From Allomuricauda sp. ARW1Y1 (GTDB lineage Bacteria > Bacteroidota > Bacteroidia > Flavobacteriales > Flavobacteriaceae): DNA of 64,000 bases. The notes below the pieces were generated by a model that ran no database searches, was not told the origin of the DNA, and saw only the letters and a list, made by a program, of their open reading frames with translations. The position numbers and the translations under genes are program-made. The stretch is from NCBI RefSeq assembly GCF_013407935.1, contig NZ_JACBZU010000005.1, positions 62,001 through 126,000 of the forward strand. The letters are read 5' to 3'. The first letter of the stretch is position 1. Each line of letters starts with the position of its first letter. This document shows positions 18,700 through 27,672 of this stretch, one piece after another.

Positions 18700-19254
18700 T
18701 TAGAGTAAACTGGTGAGCTGGGCCCTAAGCCGCTTCATGGCTTTGGCCATATGTACTTCCACGGTCTTTATGGAAATTTGAAGTTGTTCGGAGATTTCTC
18801 GGTACTTAAGCCCCTCTCGCTTACTTAGGATGAACACTTTCTTGCACTGTTCAGGGAGGTTGTCGATTTCCTTTTCAACTTTCCTGAGCCTTTCTTCGAA
18901 AAGGGAAGTATCCACATCGGTGAGGTCGAGATAAGCCTCCTGTTTTAATTTCTCGAGCAGCTTAAATTCCTTTTTTCTCTTTCGTTGTACATCGATGAAA
19001 AGGTTATAGGCCACTTTAAATAGGTATCGCTTAAGTTTGTTATCCTCGACCTGTAACTTCTCGCGATTGTCCCATATCTTGATAAAGGTTTGTTGGGCAA
19101 TATCTTCGGCAACCTTGGGGTTTCCGGTAATTGCCGACAGATAATTACAGAGTTCTTTATGGTATAGTGTAAATAGATGCTCATAGGCAGCCGTAGAGCC
19201 TCTTTTTAAGTGCTCCAATAGATAGGATTCTTTGGTAAAGCTATGTCGATCCAT
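18700..19254 (-). CDS. ECF-type RNA polymerase sigma factor
   Basis: A 184-residue group 4 sigma factor. Region 2 is in the first half (YEHLFTLYHKELCNYLSAITGNPKVAEDIAQQTFIKIW), and region 4 near the end (FILSKREGLKYREISEQLQISIKTVEVHMAKAMKRLR) has the helix-turn-helix that reads the -35 region. The length and spacing match the Bacteroidota FecR-linked ECF group. It is the first gene of the glycan locus, followed by fecR and susC. The expected function is to switch on the operon when the SusC substrate is bound. Confidence 0.94.
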   Translation of the reverse strand: MDRHSFTKESYLLEHLKRGSTAAYEHLFTLYHKELCNYLSAITGNPKVAEDIAQQTFIKIWDNREKLQVEDNKLKRYLFKVAYNLFIDVQRKRKKEFKLLEKLKQEAYLDLTDVDTSLFEERLRKVEKEIDNLPEQCKKVFILSKREGLKYREISEQLQISIKTVEVHMAKAMKRLRAQLTSLL

Positions 19255-19570
19255 TTTTTCGCCTTTCTTTTAAGCGCTCCTGTACTGGTAAGGTTTCGGT
19301 GGAATCGAATTCTTACTGTTTGCACAGAACGCTTTGTTTCATAACCTAAGACATTTACATCGATATTCTCGATCAGCTTAAATCATAAACGAAAAATGTG
19401 CCTTATGAAGAAGAGACAATCCCTTTGTATGGAAAGATTTATCCAATCTAAAGGAATGGGCATTTCACAATAGCATGTGTAAAAACCAATAATATTATTT
19501 CCAAAAAACGTTAACAAATTATAAAAAAATCTTTAAACCTGATTATTTTTTTGACTTTAATGTAAAAAAG
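19255..19570. other. intergenic region upstream of the sigma gene
   Basis: An AT-rich stretch of about 315 bases with no plausible gene. It must contain the promoter of the sigma factor gene; I could not identify a specific element. Confidence 0.4.
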
Positions 19571-19798
19571 CTATGGTCTCTTTGCCGATTCAGTAGTGGG
19601 CACCTGCGTCGAACAAGCAACTTCCATGGAGCGGCTCACATCCAGTATTGGTCGTTTGCCCGCTTCGGTCCTATACCCGTTTAAGAAATTGACAAAACTA
19701 CCTTGGAATTCGGCCTGAATAGATTGTAAAAAATATTTGTAATCGGTATTAACCATCGTCAACAGTTCCCACGAACTTAGGTGCGCGCTTTTGCACAT
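19571..19798 (-). pseudogene. decayed AraC-type helix-turn-helix fragment
   Basis: A 75-codon open frame whose middle, LTMVNTDYKYFLQSIQ and then SFVNFLNGYRTEAGKRPI, resembles the conserved part of AraC-family DNA-binding domains (N-T-x-Y-x-Y-L-S-x-V-I-N ... S-F-x-x-F-L-N-x-Y-R-I-x-E-A-K-R). Key positions are degraded (A-G-K-R in place of E-A-K-R, extra prolines), the frame is closed by a stop just upstream, and no sensor domain precedes it. I read it as the remnant of a regulator lost beside the glycan locus. The similarity is by eye and short. Confidence 0.4.
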
Positions 19799-20025
19799 TT
19801 CACCCCTGTAGATCGATTTGCGACATTATAAAAGGAATAGTGAACCAAGTGTTCCCTGCATATTTTGCCCATGGTACCAGTACGTTTTATCAACAAAGGA
19901 TCTACTAGTTCATGTCCATTATTTATCGCTTTTTGTTATCTTACATCAGTGTTTTTTGCAGACCATCGGACGTTTACAATGAATAGTGGTCTATATACCC
20001 TAATCAATTAAGGATATCCATAGTT

Positions 20026-20904
20026 ATGAAAACATATGCAATGCTACTTTTTTGGCTGGCCATCCATACTGCACTATTAGGTCAAAGTAAAATCTTGGAA
20101 AGCCAAGTTATGAAGAGTGATCTTTTAAAAACAGAGGTCAAGTATTCCATTTATTTGCCAGATGGCTATGACTATTCCGAACGTCATTACCCCGTAGTTT
20201 ATCTTTTAAACGGTTATACCGGTGATGAAACAAGTTGGATTGAATCGGGGGGAATGCAACGAATAGTCGATCGTGAGATCGAGCAGGGAAATATCCAGAA
20301 AATGGTGATTGTAATGCCAGATGGGGATGACCGGCTCTATATGAACAGAACGGATGGCACCTATCCATATGAGGATATGTTCATGAAAGAATTGCTCCCT
20401 TATATCCAAAGCAATTACCGTGTTCGTAAAACAAAGCGATATACAGGTATCAGCGGCCTTTCCATGGGCGGGGCAGGAGCCTTGCGATTGGCATTAAAAT
20501 ATGATCAATATTTTGGAGCCTGTGCCGCCTATAGCTCTGCCATATTTACCGAGGAATCCGTTACTTCTTCGGACCAAGAATCCATGGATGGATATATCTC
20601 TATAGCTATGCCCGATATGGTGGGCACAAAAGGAAAAAATAGACTAAATAAAAGCTATAAAGAATATGATGTGCTTCAATGGGTAAAAAACAAGGACCCG
20701 GAACTACTAAAAACAGTAAAAATATATTTTGATTGTGGGGATGACGATTTTCTTACGCTCGGAAATGCCCAGCTGCACAAGGAGCTTGTAGTTAGGCAGA
20801 TACCTCACGAGTACAGGGTCCGTGATGGTGCACATACCTGGCCGTATTGGCGTGAGTCCTTACCCGTGGGCCTAAAGTTTATAAGTGATTCTTTTTGGAA
20901 ATAG
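20026..20904 (+). CDS. secreted esterase of the esterase D/Fes-like alpha/beta-hydrolase group
   Basis: A 292-residue exported alpha/beta hydrolase. A signal peptide ends near residue 19 (LAIHTALLGQ). The nucleophile elbow GLSMGG contains the catalytic Ser; the acid is probably in YFDCGDDDFL and the histidine in DGAHTWPYW near the C-terminus, the usual layout for feruloyl/acetyl esterases and S-formylglutathione hydrolase relatives. Motif YSIYLPDGYD followed by YPVVYLLNG is also typical. It stands alone on the plus strand between the glycan locus and the two-component genes. De-acylation of a plant or algal glycan is a reasonable guess but not shown. Confidence 0.87.
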   Translation: MKTYAMLLFWLAIHTALLGQSKILESQVMKSDLLKTEVKYSIYLPDGYDYSERHYPVVYLLNGYTGDETSWIESGGMQRIVDREIEQGNIQKMVIVMPDGDDRLYMNRTDGTYPYEDMFMKELLPYIQSNYRVRKTKRYTGISGLSMGGAGALRLALKYDQYFGACAAYSSAIFTEESVTSSDQESMDGYISIAMPDMVGTKGKNRLNKSYKEYDVLQWVKNKDPELLKTVKIYFDCGDDDFLTLGNAQLHKELVVRQIPHEYRVRDGAHTWPYWRESLPVGLKFISDSFWK

Positions 20905-21526
20905 TTCAAACTCCCTGAATAAGCTTTCTACAAAATCCTTCCAACCAAGTACTTTTTGGGGAAATGGTAAAAGTAATCCTTGCCCTTATTTTTCTTAAAA
21001 TGTGTAACCATTATATGAGTTCATTTCATACCAATTCCGAAAAAAAGATGGGTAAATAAAAAAAGAAGTTTAGACGGTAAGTCAAAATGTCCCATGGTGG
21101 CTACAGTTTCGGAGTTGAGACCTTTTGAAACGTGACCATCTTCAAACCATTACGGTGACATCACATAAACATCGTGTTTTTGATGGTAAAGCTCACCCAG
21201 ATAGTCAATACCAAAAGCGAAAGTATGTACTTTACAATTACAGATAGAATATCCGCGTAGAGAGGCCTTCCCCATTATATAGGTATACTGAAGGAGTTGG
21301 AACGGTTTGGCAAGGGATATTCTTTTTGGTAAAAGCACAAAGAAATTCACATTGATGTCAGTAAACACGGGATTACCATGCAATCGGACTTGTTAAAAAA
21401 GATGGGGAGACTTAAAGAACATTTTTATACTTCTCCATTAGCACTCCATTGGAAGTTTTACGCCATGGAACAATTACTGACCGGAGGATGAATAGATTCT
21501 AAAAAAGTTTCTAGATTTTTTAAATG
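20905..21526. other. intergenic region without a recognised gene
   Basis: About 620 bases. A 77-codon frame is open on the minus strand (21150-21383) and there are shorter interrupted frames on the plus strand (for example 21346-21491), but none resembles a family I know and codon composition looks random. I suspect decayed coding DNA. It holds no repeat or structured element that I could find. Confidence 0.35.
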
Positions 21527-21928
21527 TCATCTTAAAAGATTCAAAACGTCTTTTAGCTCGCTTTCCTTAATGGGCTTGACCATATAGTTACTAACCACGG
21601 AATATTCCTTAGCCTTTTCCCTATCACATGGATTTATAGACGAACTAACGACATACAATAATACCTTTTCCCGATTACGATGGGGAATTTGAACAAACTC
21701 GTCAAGAAAACCCCAACCATCCTTTATAGGCATATTTAAGTCCAAAAAGATGACGTTGGGAAACGGTAGTTTGGCTTGTACCAAATCCCATAGGGCCTCA
21801 ATGGCCTCTTGCCCGTTGTTGAATACCATAACCTCTTTTGAGAACCCCAGTTTTCTCATCAACATTTTCATTCCGAACTGATGGATAGGGTCGTCATCCA
21901 CAATGTAAGAACTTTCCAATTGATTCAT
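21527..21928 (-). CDS. single-domain response regulator
   Basis: A 133-residue receiver domain without an output domain. The acidic pocket is in VDDDP (residues 10-14), the phosphoryl-accepting Asp is in VIFLDLNMPIKDGWGFL, the conserved Ser is in YVVSSSI, and the Lys is in YMVKPI. Such stand-alone receivers act as phosphotransfer or protein-binding switches. It follows the frameshifted histidine kinase by four bases, so the two were one operon. If the kinase is inactive, this regulator may have lost its phosphodonor. Confidence 0.9.
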   Translation of the reverse strand: MNQLESSYIVDDDPIHQFGMKMLMRKLGFSKEVMVFNNGQEAIEALWDLVQAKLPFPNVIFLDLNMPIKDGWGFLDEFVQIPHRNREKVLLYVVSSSINPCDREKAKEYSVVSNYMVKPIKESELKDVLNLLR

Positions 21929-21932
21929 AATA

Positions 21933-24123
21933 CTACGCTTTTAATAGTTTGACCATAAAATTTGTCCCGACACCAACCTGGCTTTCAACCGCTATTCTCC
22001 CTCCGATGGATTCGATTTGGTTTTTAGTGATAAAAAGACCGATTCCTTTGGCATCCTTATTTCCGTGGAAGGTTTTGTACATCCCAAAAAGTTTCTCTCC
22101 ATATTTGTCCAAATCGATTCCCATACCATTATCCTTTATGGACAACTTCACATATTCTTCCTCCAAACTGGCTTCAATGGTAATACTGGCTCTCTTGTCA
22201 GGGTCGCGATATTTGATCGCATTGGTCACCAAATTGAGTATAATGCTTTCTATATAAGCAGGAACCCCCTGCACTTTAAAAGAAGTGGGGATCATGATAT
22301 CTACCACCACCTTATTCTCTTGGATCAAAGCTGAAATATCCGTGATTATTTTACTGACCACTTTCTTTAAAGATATGGTACTAAGCTCTTTTTCTATGCC
22401 CAGTTTTACCTGAACGACTTCATTGAGATGGCCAATGGTTTCGTTCAGTCCCTCGGAAGCCCTACCCAACATTCCCATGGTATCCTTTTGTTCTTCCTCG
22501 GTTAACTCTCCATCCAGGAGAAAACTGCTTATCATACTAAGATTTGCGGCATGGGAACGAAGATTGTGCGAAACGATGTGGGCAAAGTTCAGAAGACTTT
22601 TGTTCTGGTCGGTGGTTACCTGAAGTATGCTCTTTAATTTTTTTTTCGGCTTCGATTCGTGCCGATATGTCTACTATTTGTGATATAAAGTGAGAGATTT
22701 CACCTTGCCAGTTTTTAACAGCTGTAACTGTTAAAAGTACGTATACAATTTGTCCATTTTTGTCGAAATATCGCTTTTCGATCTGATACGTCCTTCTCTT
22801 TCCTTCAATGACCTGATGCAAAAGTGATAAATCAATTTGTAGATCGTCTGGATGTGTAATGTCTTGAAAAGTCAGTTCTAGGAGTTCATTTTCAGCATAA
22901 CCCAAACTTCGGCAAAGACTCTGATTTACACTGATGAATTTACCGTCGAGTGCCACCAAAGCCATGCCCACCGAAGAGTTCTCAAATGCACCCTGAAGGG
23001 ACTCTTCACTTTTTTCGAGCTGCAACTGGGTGGTCTTTAATTCAGAAATATCTTGATTGATGCCTATCATCTTCAAGGCGTTTCCCTTTACATCCCTGAT
23101 AACTGTCGCTTCAGCCTTTATCCATCGTATCTCACCATTGGACCATGTTATCCTAAAACTGGTGTCCAATGTTTTCTTGCCTTCAATGGCATCCTGAACC
23201 TCTTTTGTAGTTCTCTCCAAATCCTCTGGAAGGACACAAGTTTCCCATGCCTTGTAACCGCCTATAAAATCGGATTCTTTGATTCCGTATAAATTGAACA
23301 TGTTGGAATCCCATAAAAGCTCGTCGTTGGTTACGTCCAGCTCCCAAATTCCGATCCGGGATTTGTCCGTGGCCAACATCAATCGATCACTTACTTTCTT
23401 ATATTCGATCTCAGCTTTTTTTCTTCTATCGATATCCTGAAAGGTTCCTGTTATTCTAACACATTGTCCATTGATTATTTCAGGTTCGCCGATGGCCCTT
23501 ACCCAAAGATCCTTGCCTTTAAAGGTTACTATCTGAAGTTCCACATCCCATGGCTCCCCTTTGTCCATCCCATTTTGGACAAGCCTTGTTATAGTATCCC
23601 TACTGTCACCTTCTTTATAAAAGGAGATACCTTGCTCCAGGGTTGGTATATAGTCATCTTCGACTTCATGTATCTCCCTAGTAATTTTTGACCAATAAAT
23701 GGTGTTGTGAATCAAGTCAACTTCCCATCCTCCAATTCTGGCAACTTGTTCGGACTTCAATGATAAAGCTTCATCCAGTTTTTTCTCGGTAATATCCTCC
23801 AATACCAAAAGGACTTCATTTATATTTGAGTTATCGGATTCCAGAACATCAACTTTCCATTCGTACCAAATTATTTCCCCGTTTTTCAAAACGACCGGTG
23901 CCCTCTGCGAACTATAGTTACCTGTTGATGAGCAATTTCTGATATCCAAAACCAATTCCTCGGGCAAATCGGGCATACTACTGAAAAGGTTCTTGCCTAT
24001 AATGTCCTCAGATAGATTGAAATGGCCCAACCACTTTTCAGAAACATCAATAATCTCAAAAGTTGTACTTAAAAGGGCCAATGGTACAGGTATTTTTCTA
24101 AAGCGAGTATGTGGTATGGTCAT
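21933..24123 (-). pseudogene. PAS-repeat histidine kinase split by a frameshift at an A9 run
   Basis: Two adjoining frames encode one kinase. The 5' frame (22537-24123, 528 codons) holds four PAS-like domains (about 10-112, 118-240, 250-365, 375-500), each ending in a D-I-S/D-I-T motif. It runs into about 30 unrelated residues and a stop. The other frame continues with QVTTDQNKSLLNFAHIVSHN, containing the phosphorylatable His, then the ATPase part (NLVTNAIKYRD, DNGMGIDL, GIGLFITKNQIES) to the stop at 21933. The frames meet at nine A residues on the coding strand (22638-22646); removing one A gives a perfect junction, IEAEKKLKSILQVTTDQNK. This could be a sequencing error, a true mutation or slippage that makes a switchable product. 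No membrane segment is seen, so the sensor is cytoplasmic. Confidence 0.85.
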
Positions 24124-24529
24124 TGAAATACTTTCGGTAGCAGCTTAAATTTAAGCTAATAAAATAAAAACTGTTGTAGATACCTACAAAAAAGAGAAGA
24201 AAAGGGATAGTATTATTGTCGAATCAGCCTTGAAAGGCTTCTGCTTTTATAATATTTAAAGGTGCTCGACTTATAATAAAAACAAGTCAACCCAATCTCA
24301 ATTTTTGACAAGAACAGCCATATACCATATGATTTTGAGGTAAGGTGGTTTGTAATAAGGTTACACGTTTTTGGTGTTTTCCAATCCTCAAAGCGAATCA
24401 AAAGATTACTGATTACCTTACTGATTCTCTTATAAAACTTCCTTGCCCTGACTGGGTCGTTGAGAACGAAGGCCCATCGGTTTGGACGCCGTTCCAATGT
24501 AAATATGATTGCTCAGCATTATCGATTTA
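24124..24529. other. intergenic region with decayed sequence
   Basis: About 400 AT-rich bases between the kinase start and the integrase remnant. A 94-codon minus-strand frame (24213-24497) is open but resembles nothing I know and has no typical start context. I regard the stretch as decayed mobile DNA because it borders an integrase fragment. Confidence 0.35.
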
Positions 24530-24750
24530 TCACCAATGGGAGCTTATTGTTGGTGTCCCAGTATCCACCAAAGAAATGTTCAAATTCTGTTACAAAGGAA
24601 GAGTTCGCTTGTTTGAGAAAAACATCGTTCACTTTCCTTGTCTTCCGATAAAAATCGATGAAGGTACTTTTCCGTTTCATTATAGTTCTTCATGGTCGCT
24701 GGTTTCAGGATAAGGGACACCTTCTCATTAGGGTAATCATCAGGTTCGCT
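24530..24750 (-). pseudogene. relict of an IntDOT-like integrase gene
   Basis: This stretch matches positions about 30162-30370 of the intact integrase gene at roughly 85 percent identity by eye, in the same orientation, including long shared blocks such as AAATGTTCAAATT, AACATCGTTCAC, CCGATAAAAATCGATGAA and GGTTTCAGGATAA. It corresponds to about residues 113-182, the SAM-like core-binding domain. At least one single-base insertion breaks the frame and no catalytic domain follows, so it is dead. It records an earlier insertion of a related element. Confidence 0.85.
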
Positions 24751-24954
24751 TATGCTCCGAATCCCTATCCCAAATCACCCCTACCGTCTAGTCCATCACT
24801 TCCCGACAAAGGAAAATCTTTTAAACTATAAGGCCCTGACAATCATAAACAAATGATATTAATAAGTCTATTCCTACAATTTTAAAGTAGGGTATCCGTT
24901 CTGAACATTGTTATATCAATACAAGTATTAACAAATCTCAAAATCTTAATTTTT

Positions 24955-25905
24955 ATGAAACCTTTTTTGAAAAATGTTGGAATTACAATGGGAACAGTCA
25001 TCATGATGTTCTCCTGTAGTGAGGATAATGCAACTGAAAATCCAGAAGGTGAAACATACAATGCCACCTACAAGATCACCGATGCCCCTGTCGACCATGC
25101 GGAAATCGAAGCCGTTTTTGTGACCGTATCCGATGTAAGGGTGGACGGTACCTCCCTGGAGGGCTTTACCAAGACCACATTTGATCTATCAGCCTTGGTC
25201 AACGGACAGACCAAGACCTTAGGGGACCTTCAAATGGAAGCTGGGTCCTACAGCACTATCGAATTGGTATTGGACTATGAGGCCGATGTGGACGGGAATG
25301 CGCCTGGATGTTATGTCGAAATGGCGGATGGAACCAAGGATAAGATCGAATCCGCTTCGCAAACCATTAATGTTACCGATAGCTTTGAGGTATTTGCAAC
25401 CAATACCAATGAAATTATCATTGATTTTGATTTGAGAAAAACCCTTAAGGAAGAAGAAGGTACATTGGAAAGCGACTTTAATTTTGTCAGCACCTCTGAA
25501 TTGAGTGCCGGTCTAAGAACCGTGAACAAAGAGACCACGGGCGAAATTAAGGGAACGGTCAACGACACACAGGACACCTCGGACAAAATCGTGGTCTACG
25601 CCTACGAAAAGGGCACTTACAATGCCGAAGTGGAAACGCAAGGGCAGGGCGAAAGCAATATAAGGTTTGCCAATGCCGTGACAAGTGCTGAGGTAGGAGG
25701 TATTAATAACTCGTACAGCCTCAATTTTTTGGCGACCGGAGAATATGAGCTCATCTTTGTATCCTATACCAAGGACGGCAATCAATTTTATTTCAACTCC
25801 ACCTTGGAGGTGGAGTCCACAACAGGACTTGACTTGGGTGCATTGGAGGTTACCTCCGCAATTCAATTGAGCGCCAATGTAACGGTCATCGGCACTTCCT
25901 CCTAG
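24955..25905 (+). CDS. DUF4382 domain lipoprotein
   Basis: A 316-residue exported lipoprotein (signal ending MMFSC, Cys about 20). The part from residue 38 (YKITDAPVDHAEIEAVFVTVSDVRV) to about 190 has the D-A-P-x-D...V-x-V-T-x-x-x-V start and the ...G-x-Y-x-x-I-x-L pattern of DUF4382, a beta-sandwich domain common in Bacteroidota surface proteins. The rest (about 195-310) looks like a second beta domain with GEIKGTV and FLATGEYELIFVSYT, resembling carboxypeptidase-regulatory-like folds. The gene is alone and ends in a terminator shared with the convergent metalloprotease gene. Function unknown; a surface or adhesion role is a guess. Confidence 0.85.
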   Translation: MKPFLKNVGITMGTVIMMFSCSEDNATENPEGETYNATYKITDAPVDHAEIEAVFVTVSDVRVDGTSLEGFTKTTFDLSALVNGQTKTLGDLQMEAGSYSTIELVLDYEADVDGNAPGCYVEMADGTKDKIESASQTINVTDSFEVFATNTNEIIIDFDLRKTLKEEEGTLESDFNFVSTSELSAGLRTVNKETTGEIKGTVNDTQDTSDKIVVYAYEKGTYNAEVETQGQGESNIRFANAVTSAEVGGINNSYSLNFLATGEYELIFVSYTKDGNQFYFNSTLEVESTTGLDLGALEVTSAIQLSANVTVIGTSS

Positions 25906-25928
25906 TCTACATATCCAGCTATGGTTCT

Positions 25929-25956
25929 AAAAAGCCCCGGAAACGGGGCTTTTTTT
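25929..25956. terminator. bidirectional rho-independent terminator
   Basis: AAAGCCCCG pairs perfectly with CGGGGCTTT around a three-base loop, flanked by A and T runs on both sides. It serves the convergent genes ending at 25905 and 25959. Confidence 0.9.
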
Positions 25957-25958
25957 AG

Positions 25959-26750
25959 CTATTTTCCACCGAAGGCCCTGAGGTCGTCAAGACATGCTTG
26001 ATCCAAAGGAGGTACGGCCCCTCCACTGATCATATTGACCAAGCCTTCCCCGGTCTCAGCTGTCCAATACATCAAACAGTCTTCAGCGGTACAATGCCTT
26101 CCATACTCCACGTCTTGATGCTGGCTCTGTAGCGGTGTTCCCGCGTTTACCAGCCCCAAAAGATGACCAAATTCATGGTCCAGCACCGTACTTTCCAACA
26201 CGGTTGTACTGGGTGCCAATGGCTGTCCACTAAACTCCCGTATGGTTTCTGAAAACAGCACAAAGGAAGTATTTCTATAGGCTATGCCCAAGACAGAGCC
26301 ATTTTCTGTATTCTCCGCATATGCTCCATCCAAAAATAGCCCGAACGCCTTGAGCGCTGAACCATCGTTATATGCCGTCCTGATATCATCCTCTATGGTG
26401 CGGATATCCGCAACGCTATAGCTTTCCTGACCTGGGGATGTCATTTCAAAGAGTTCAATGCGTATGCCTTGGGGTTTGTTTAGACGACGCTCCAAAAAGT
26501 CCGTAAAATGGTCAATCGTTTCGGAGCTGGGCCTCAGTCCCTCCACATAATATAGTTCTAGGTACAATGAGGTAAAGGTCTCATCAACCAATAAATCCTG
26601 TGCGGTATCACCTACAGCTTGCTGATTGGGGGTTTTATCCACAGTTTCCCCTATGGGCTGATTGTCCCCACCAGAATCTCCATCAGAAGAACAGCTCAAA
26701 CTAAAAACAAAGAATACCCAAATAAAGTATTTTCTTGACATATCCATCAT
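25959..26750 (-). CDS. metzincin-like zinc metalloprotease lipoprotein
   Basis: A 263-residue exported lipoprotein; the signal (MSRKYFIWVFFVFSLSCSSD, if translation begins at the fourth codon, 26741) ends in an SCS lipobox. The mature N-terminus is a Ser/Gly/Asp-rich linker. The catalytic motif is at about residue 190: VLDHEFGHLLGLVNAG, that is HExxHxxGxxN with Asn in the usual third-ligand position and a His a few residues later (QSQHQD). DCLMYW may be the Met-turn. Two cysteine pairs near the end could be disulfides. I know related proteins from Flavobacteria only as putative membrane metalloproteases; the substrate is unknown. Confidence 0.8.
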   Translation of the reverse strand: MMDMSRKYFIWVFFVFSLSCSSDGDSGGDNQPIGETVDKTPNQQAVGDTAQDLLVDETFTSLYLELYYVEGLRPSSETIDHFTDFLERRLNKPQGIRIELFEMTSPGQESYSVADIRTIEDDIRTAYNDGSALKAFGLFLDGAYAENTENGSVLGIAYRNTSFVLFSETIREFSGQPLAPSTTVLESTVLDHEFGHLLGLVNAGTPLQSQHQDVEYGRHCTAEDCLMYWTAETGEGLVNMISGGAVPPLDQACLDDLRAFGGK

Positions 26751-27090
26751 ACTTATGTTATAGTACCATAACGTTAATATCGCAATTCATTGCAATGGAA
26801 AACAATCATTTTTGGACGAGGGCAGCCAACCGATAAAATGAAATTACATAGGACATCATCGCCCTTTAAAAGATCATGCGTTCTATTTTTATTGGCAAAT
26901 GAACGCAATGGGCGGATTTCCCTGAAGCCATTCCTCAAAGGAATACTGGCAATGTGCTCGAAAGCGCAAATCCCCTAACGAAATCAAACCGCCCTGCCCC
27001 ATCAGGAAACCATTTATTTTTTCTTACTGGACGTACTTTTTCTGTTTCTTTTTAAAATTCAGTTATAAAAGCAATAAATATTATCATTTT

Positions 27091-27183
27091 TACTGCTATA
27101 ACAGTAATTTTATATATAAATATCGAGTTCTCGAGTTAAGCTAGTATAACAGTTAAATTATACTGCTATAACAGTAATTTTAT
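27091..27183. repeat. two 23-bp direct repeats with inner dyad, 70 bp apart
   Basis: The sequence TACTGCTATAACAGTAATTT plus TAT occurs at 27091-27113 and exactly again at 27161-27183. Each contains the dyad TACTG-CTATAA-CAGTA. A degenerate third copy (AGTATAACAGTTAAATTAT) lies around 27144. The arrangement resembles operators for a dimeric repressor, but no gene starts close by. Confidence 0.75.
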
Positions 27184-27381
27184 GAGATATTCATTTTGCC
27201 AAATCCTTGTTTTAAAAAATTGACCAGCTGGAAAAATACGGTATAATCGTAATTCCATCCAAAGCTTACTAATGAACAGATTGTCCATACCAGTGTGAAC
27301 AGACAGTTTTTAAAAAGGACCAATACGTTAGACCTTACCAATTTGGTCATTATGAACCCTATTTAATTGATAATATTACAA

Positions 27382-27417
27382 AAGGCTTGAAAACCTTTAT
27401 CCATCTAGGCTTCCAGA
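27382..27417 (+). repeat. left 36-bp direct repeat bounding the AbiE island
   Basis: Begins AAGGCTTGAAAACC and ends TAGGCTTCCAGA. All 36 bases recur at 29325-29360 in the same orientation, 1943 bases away, with weaker similarity on both sides. The segment between the copies contains only the AbiE operon and its control region. Confidence 0.9.
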
Positions 27418-27571
27418 AATAAGTTAAATGGCCTTCGTTAAAAAGCTTATTCTATAAAATGGAAAAACCACCTAGTAGCATAAATCCCATGTTCGCATAC
27501 ATCAAACACATCCCTTTCTAGTATTCACTTGTAACTACCCTCCATACAATTGTTACAAAAAGCATACATAA

Positions 27572-27653
27572 TTGGAAAATATCCGATTATTTATCAAATA
27601 TTTTACATTTTATTGTTACTTTTGAACCACTAAATCGGAAAATATCCGATTAT
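27572..27653 (+). promoter_or_regulatory. abiE promoter with paired operator-like palindromes
   Basis: Two near-identical elements, GGAAAATATCCGATTAT with short 5' extensions, lie at 27572-27590 and 27634-27653. The second is a perfect inverted repeat ATCGGA-AAATA-TCCGAT; the first differs by one base. Between them is TACTTTTG (27617-27624), which fits the Bacteroidota -7 element TAnnTTTG. The second element ends 19 bases before the abiEi ATG. AbiEi antitoxins are known to repress their own operon by binding inverted repeats in the promoter, so these are good operator candidates. Confidence 0.7.
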
Positions 27654-27672
27654 CTAGTCATATAGTTACAAT

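Larger units (their letters stand above)
26751..27571. other. long intergenic stretch before the AbiE island
   Basis: About 820 AT-rich bases with no convincing gene; a 62-codon frame at 26790-26978 lacks any recognisable feature. It carries two copies of a 23-base palindrome-like element (27091 and 27161) and the left 36-base direct repeat (27382), which are listed separately. It probably consists of remains of earlier insertions. Confidence 0.4.

Noticed and set aside
26790-26978. A 62-codon plus-strand frame in the gap before the AbiE island.
   Set aside because: No family, no start context and composition like the surrounding non-coding DNA.
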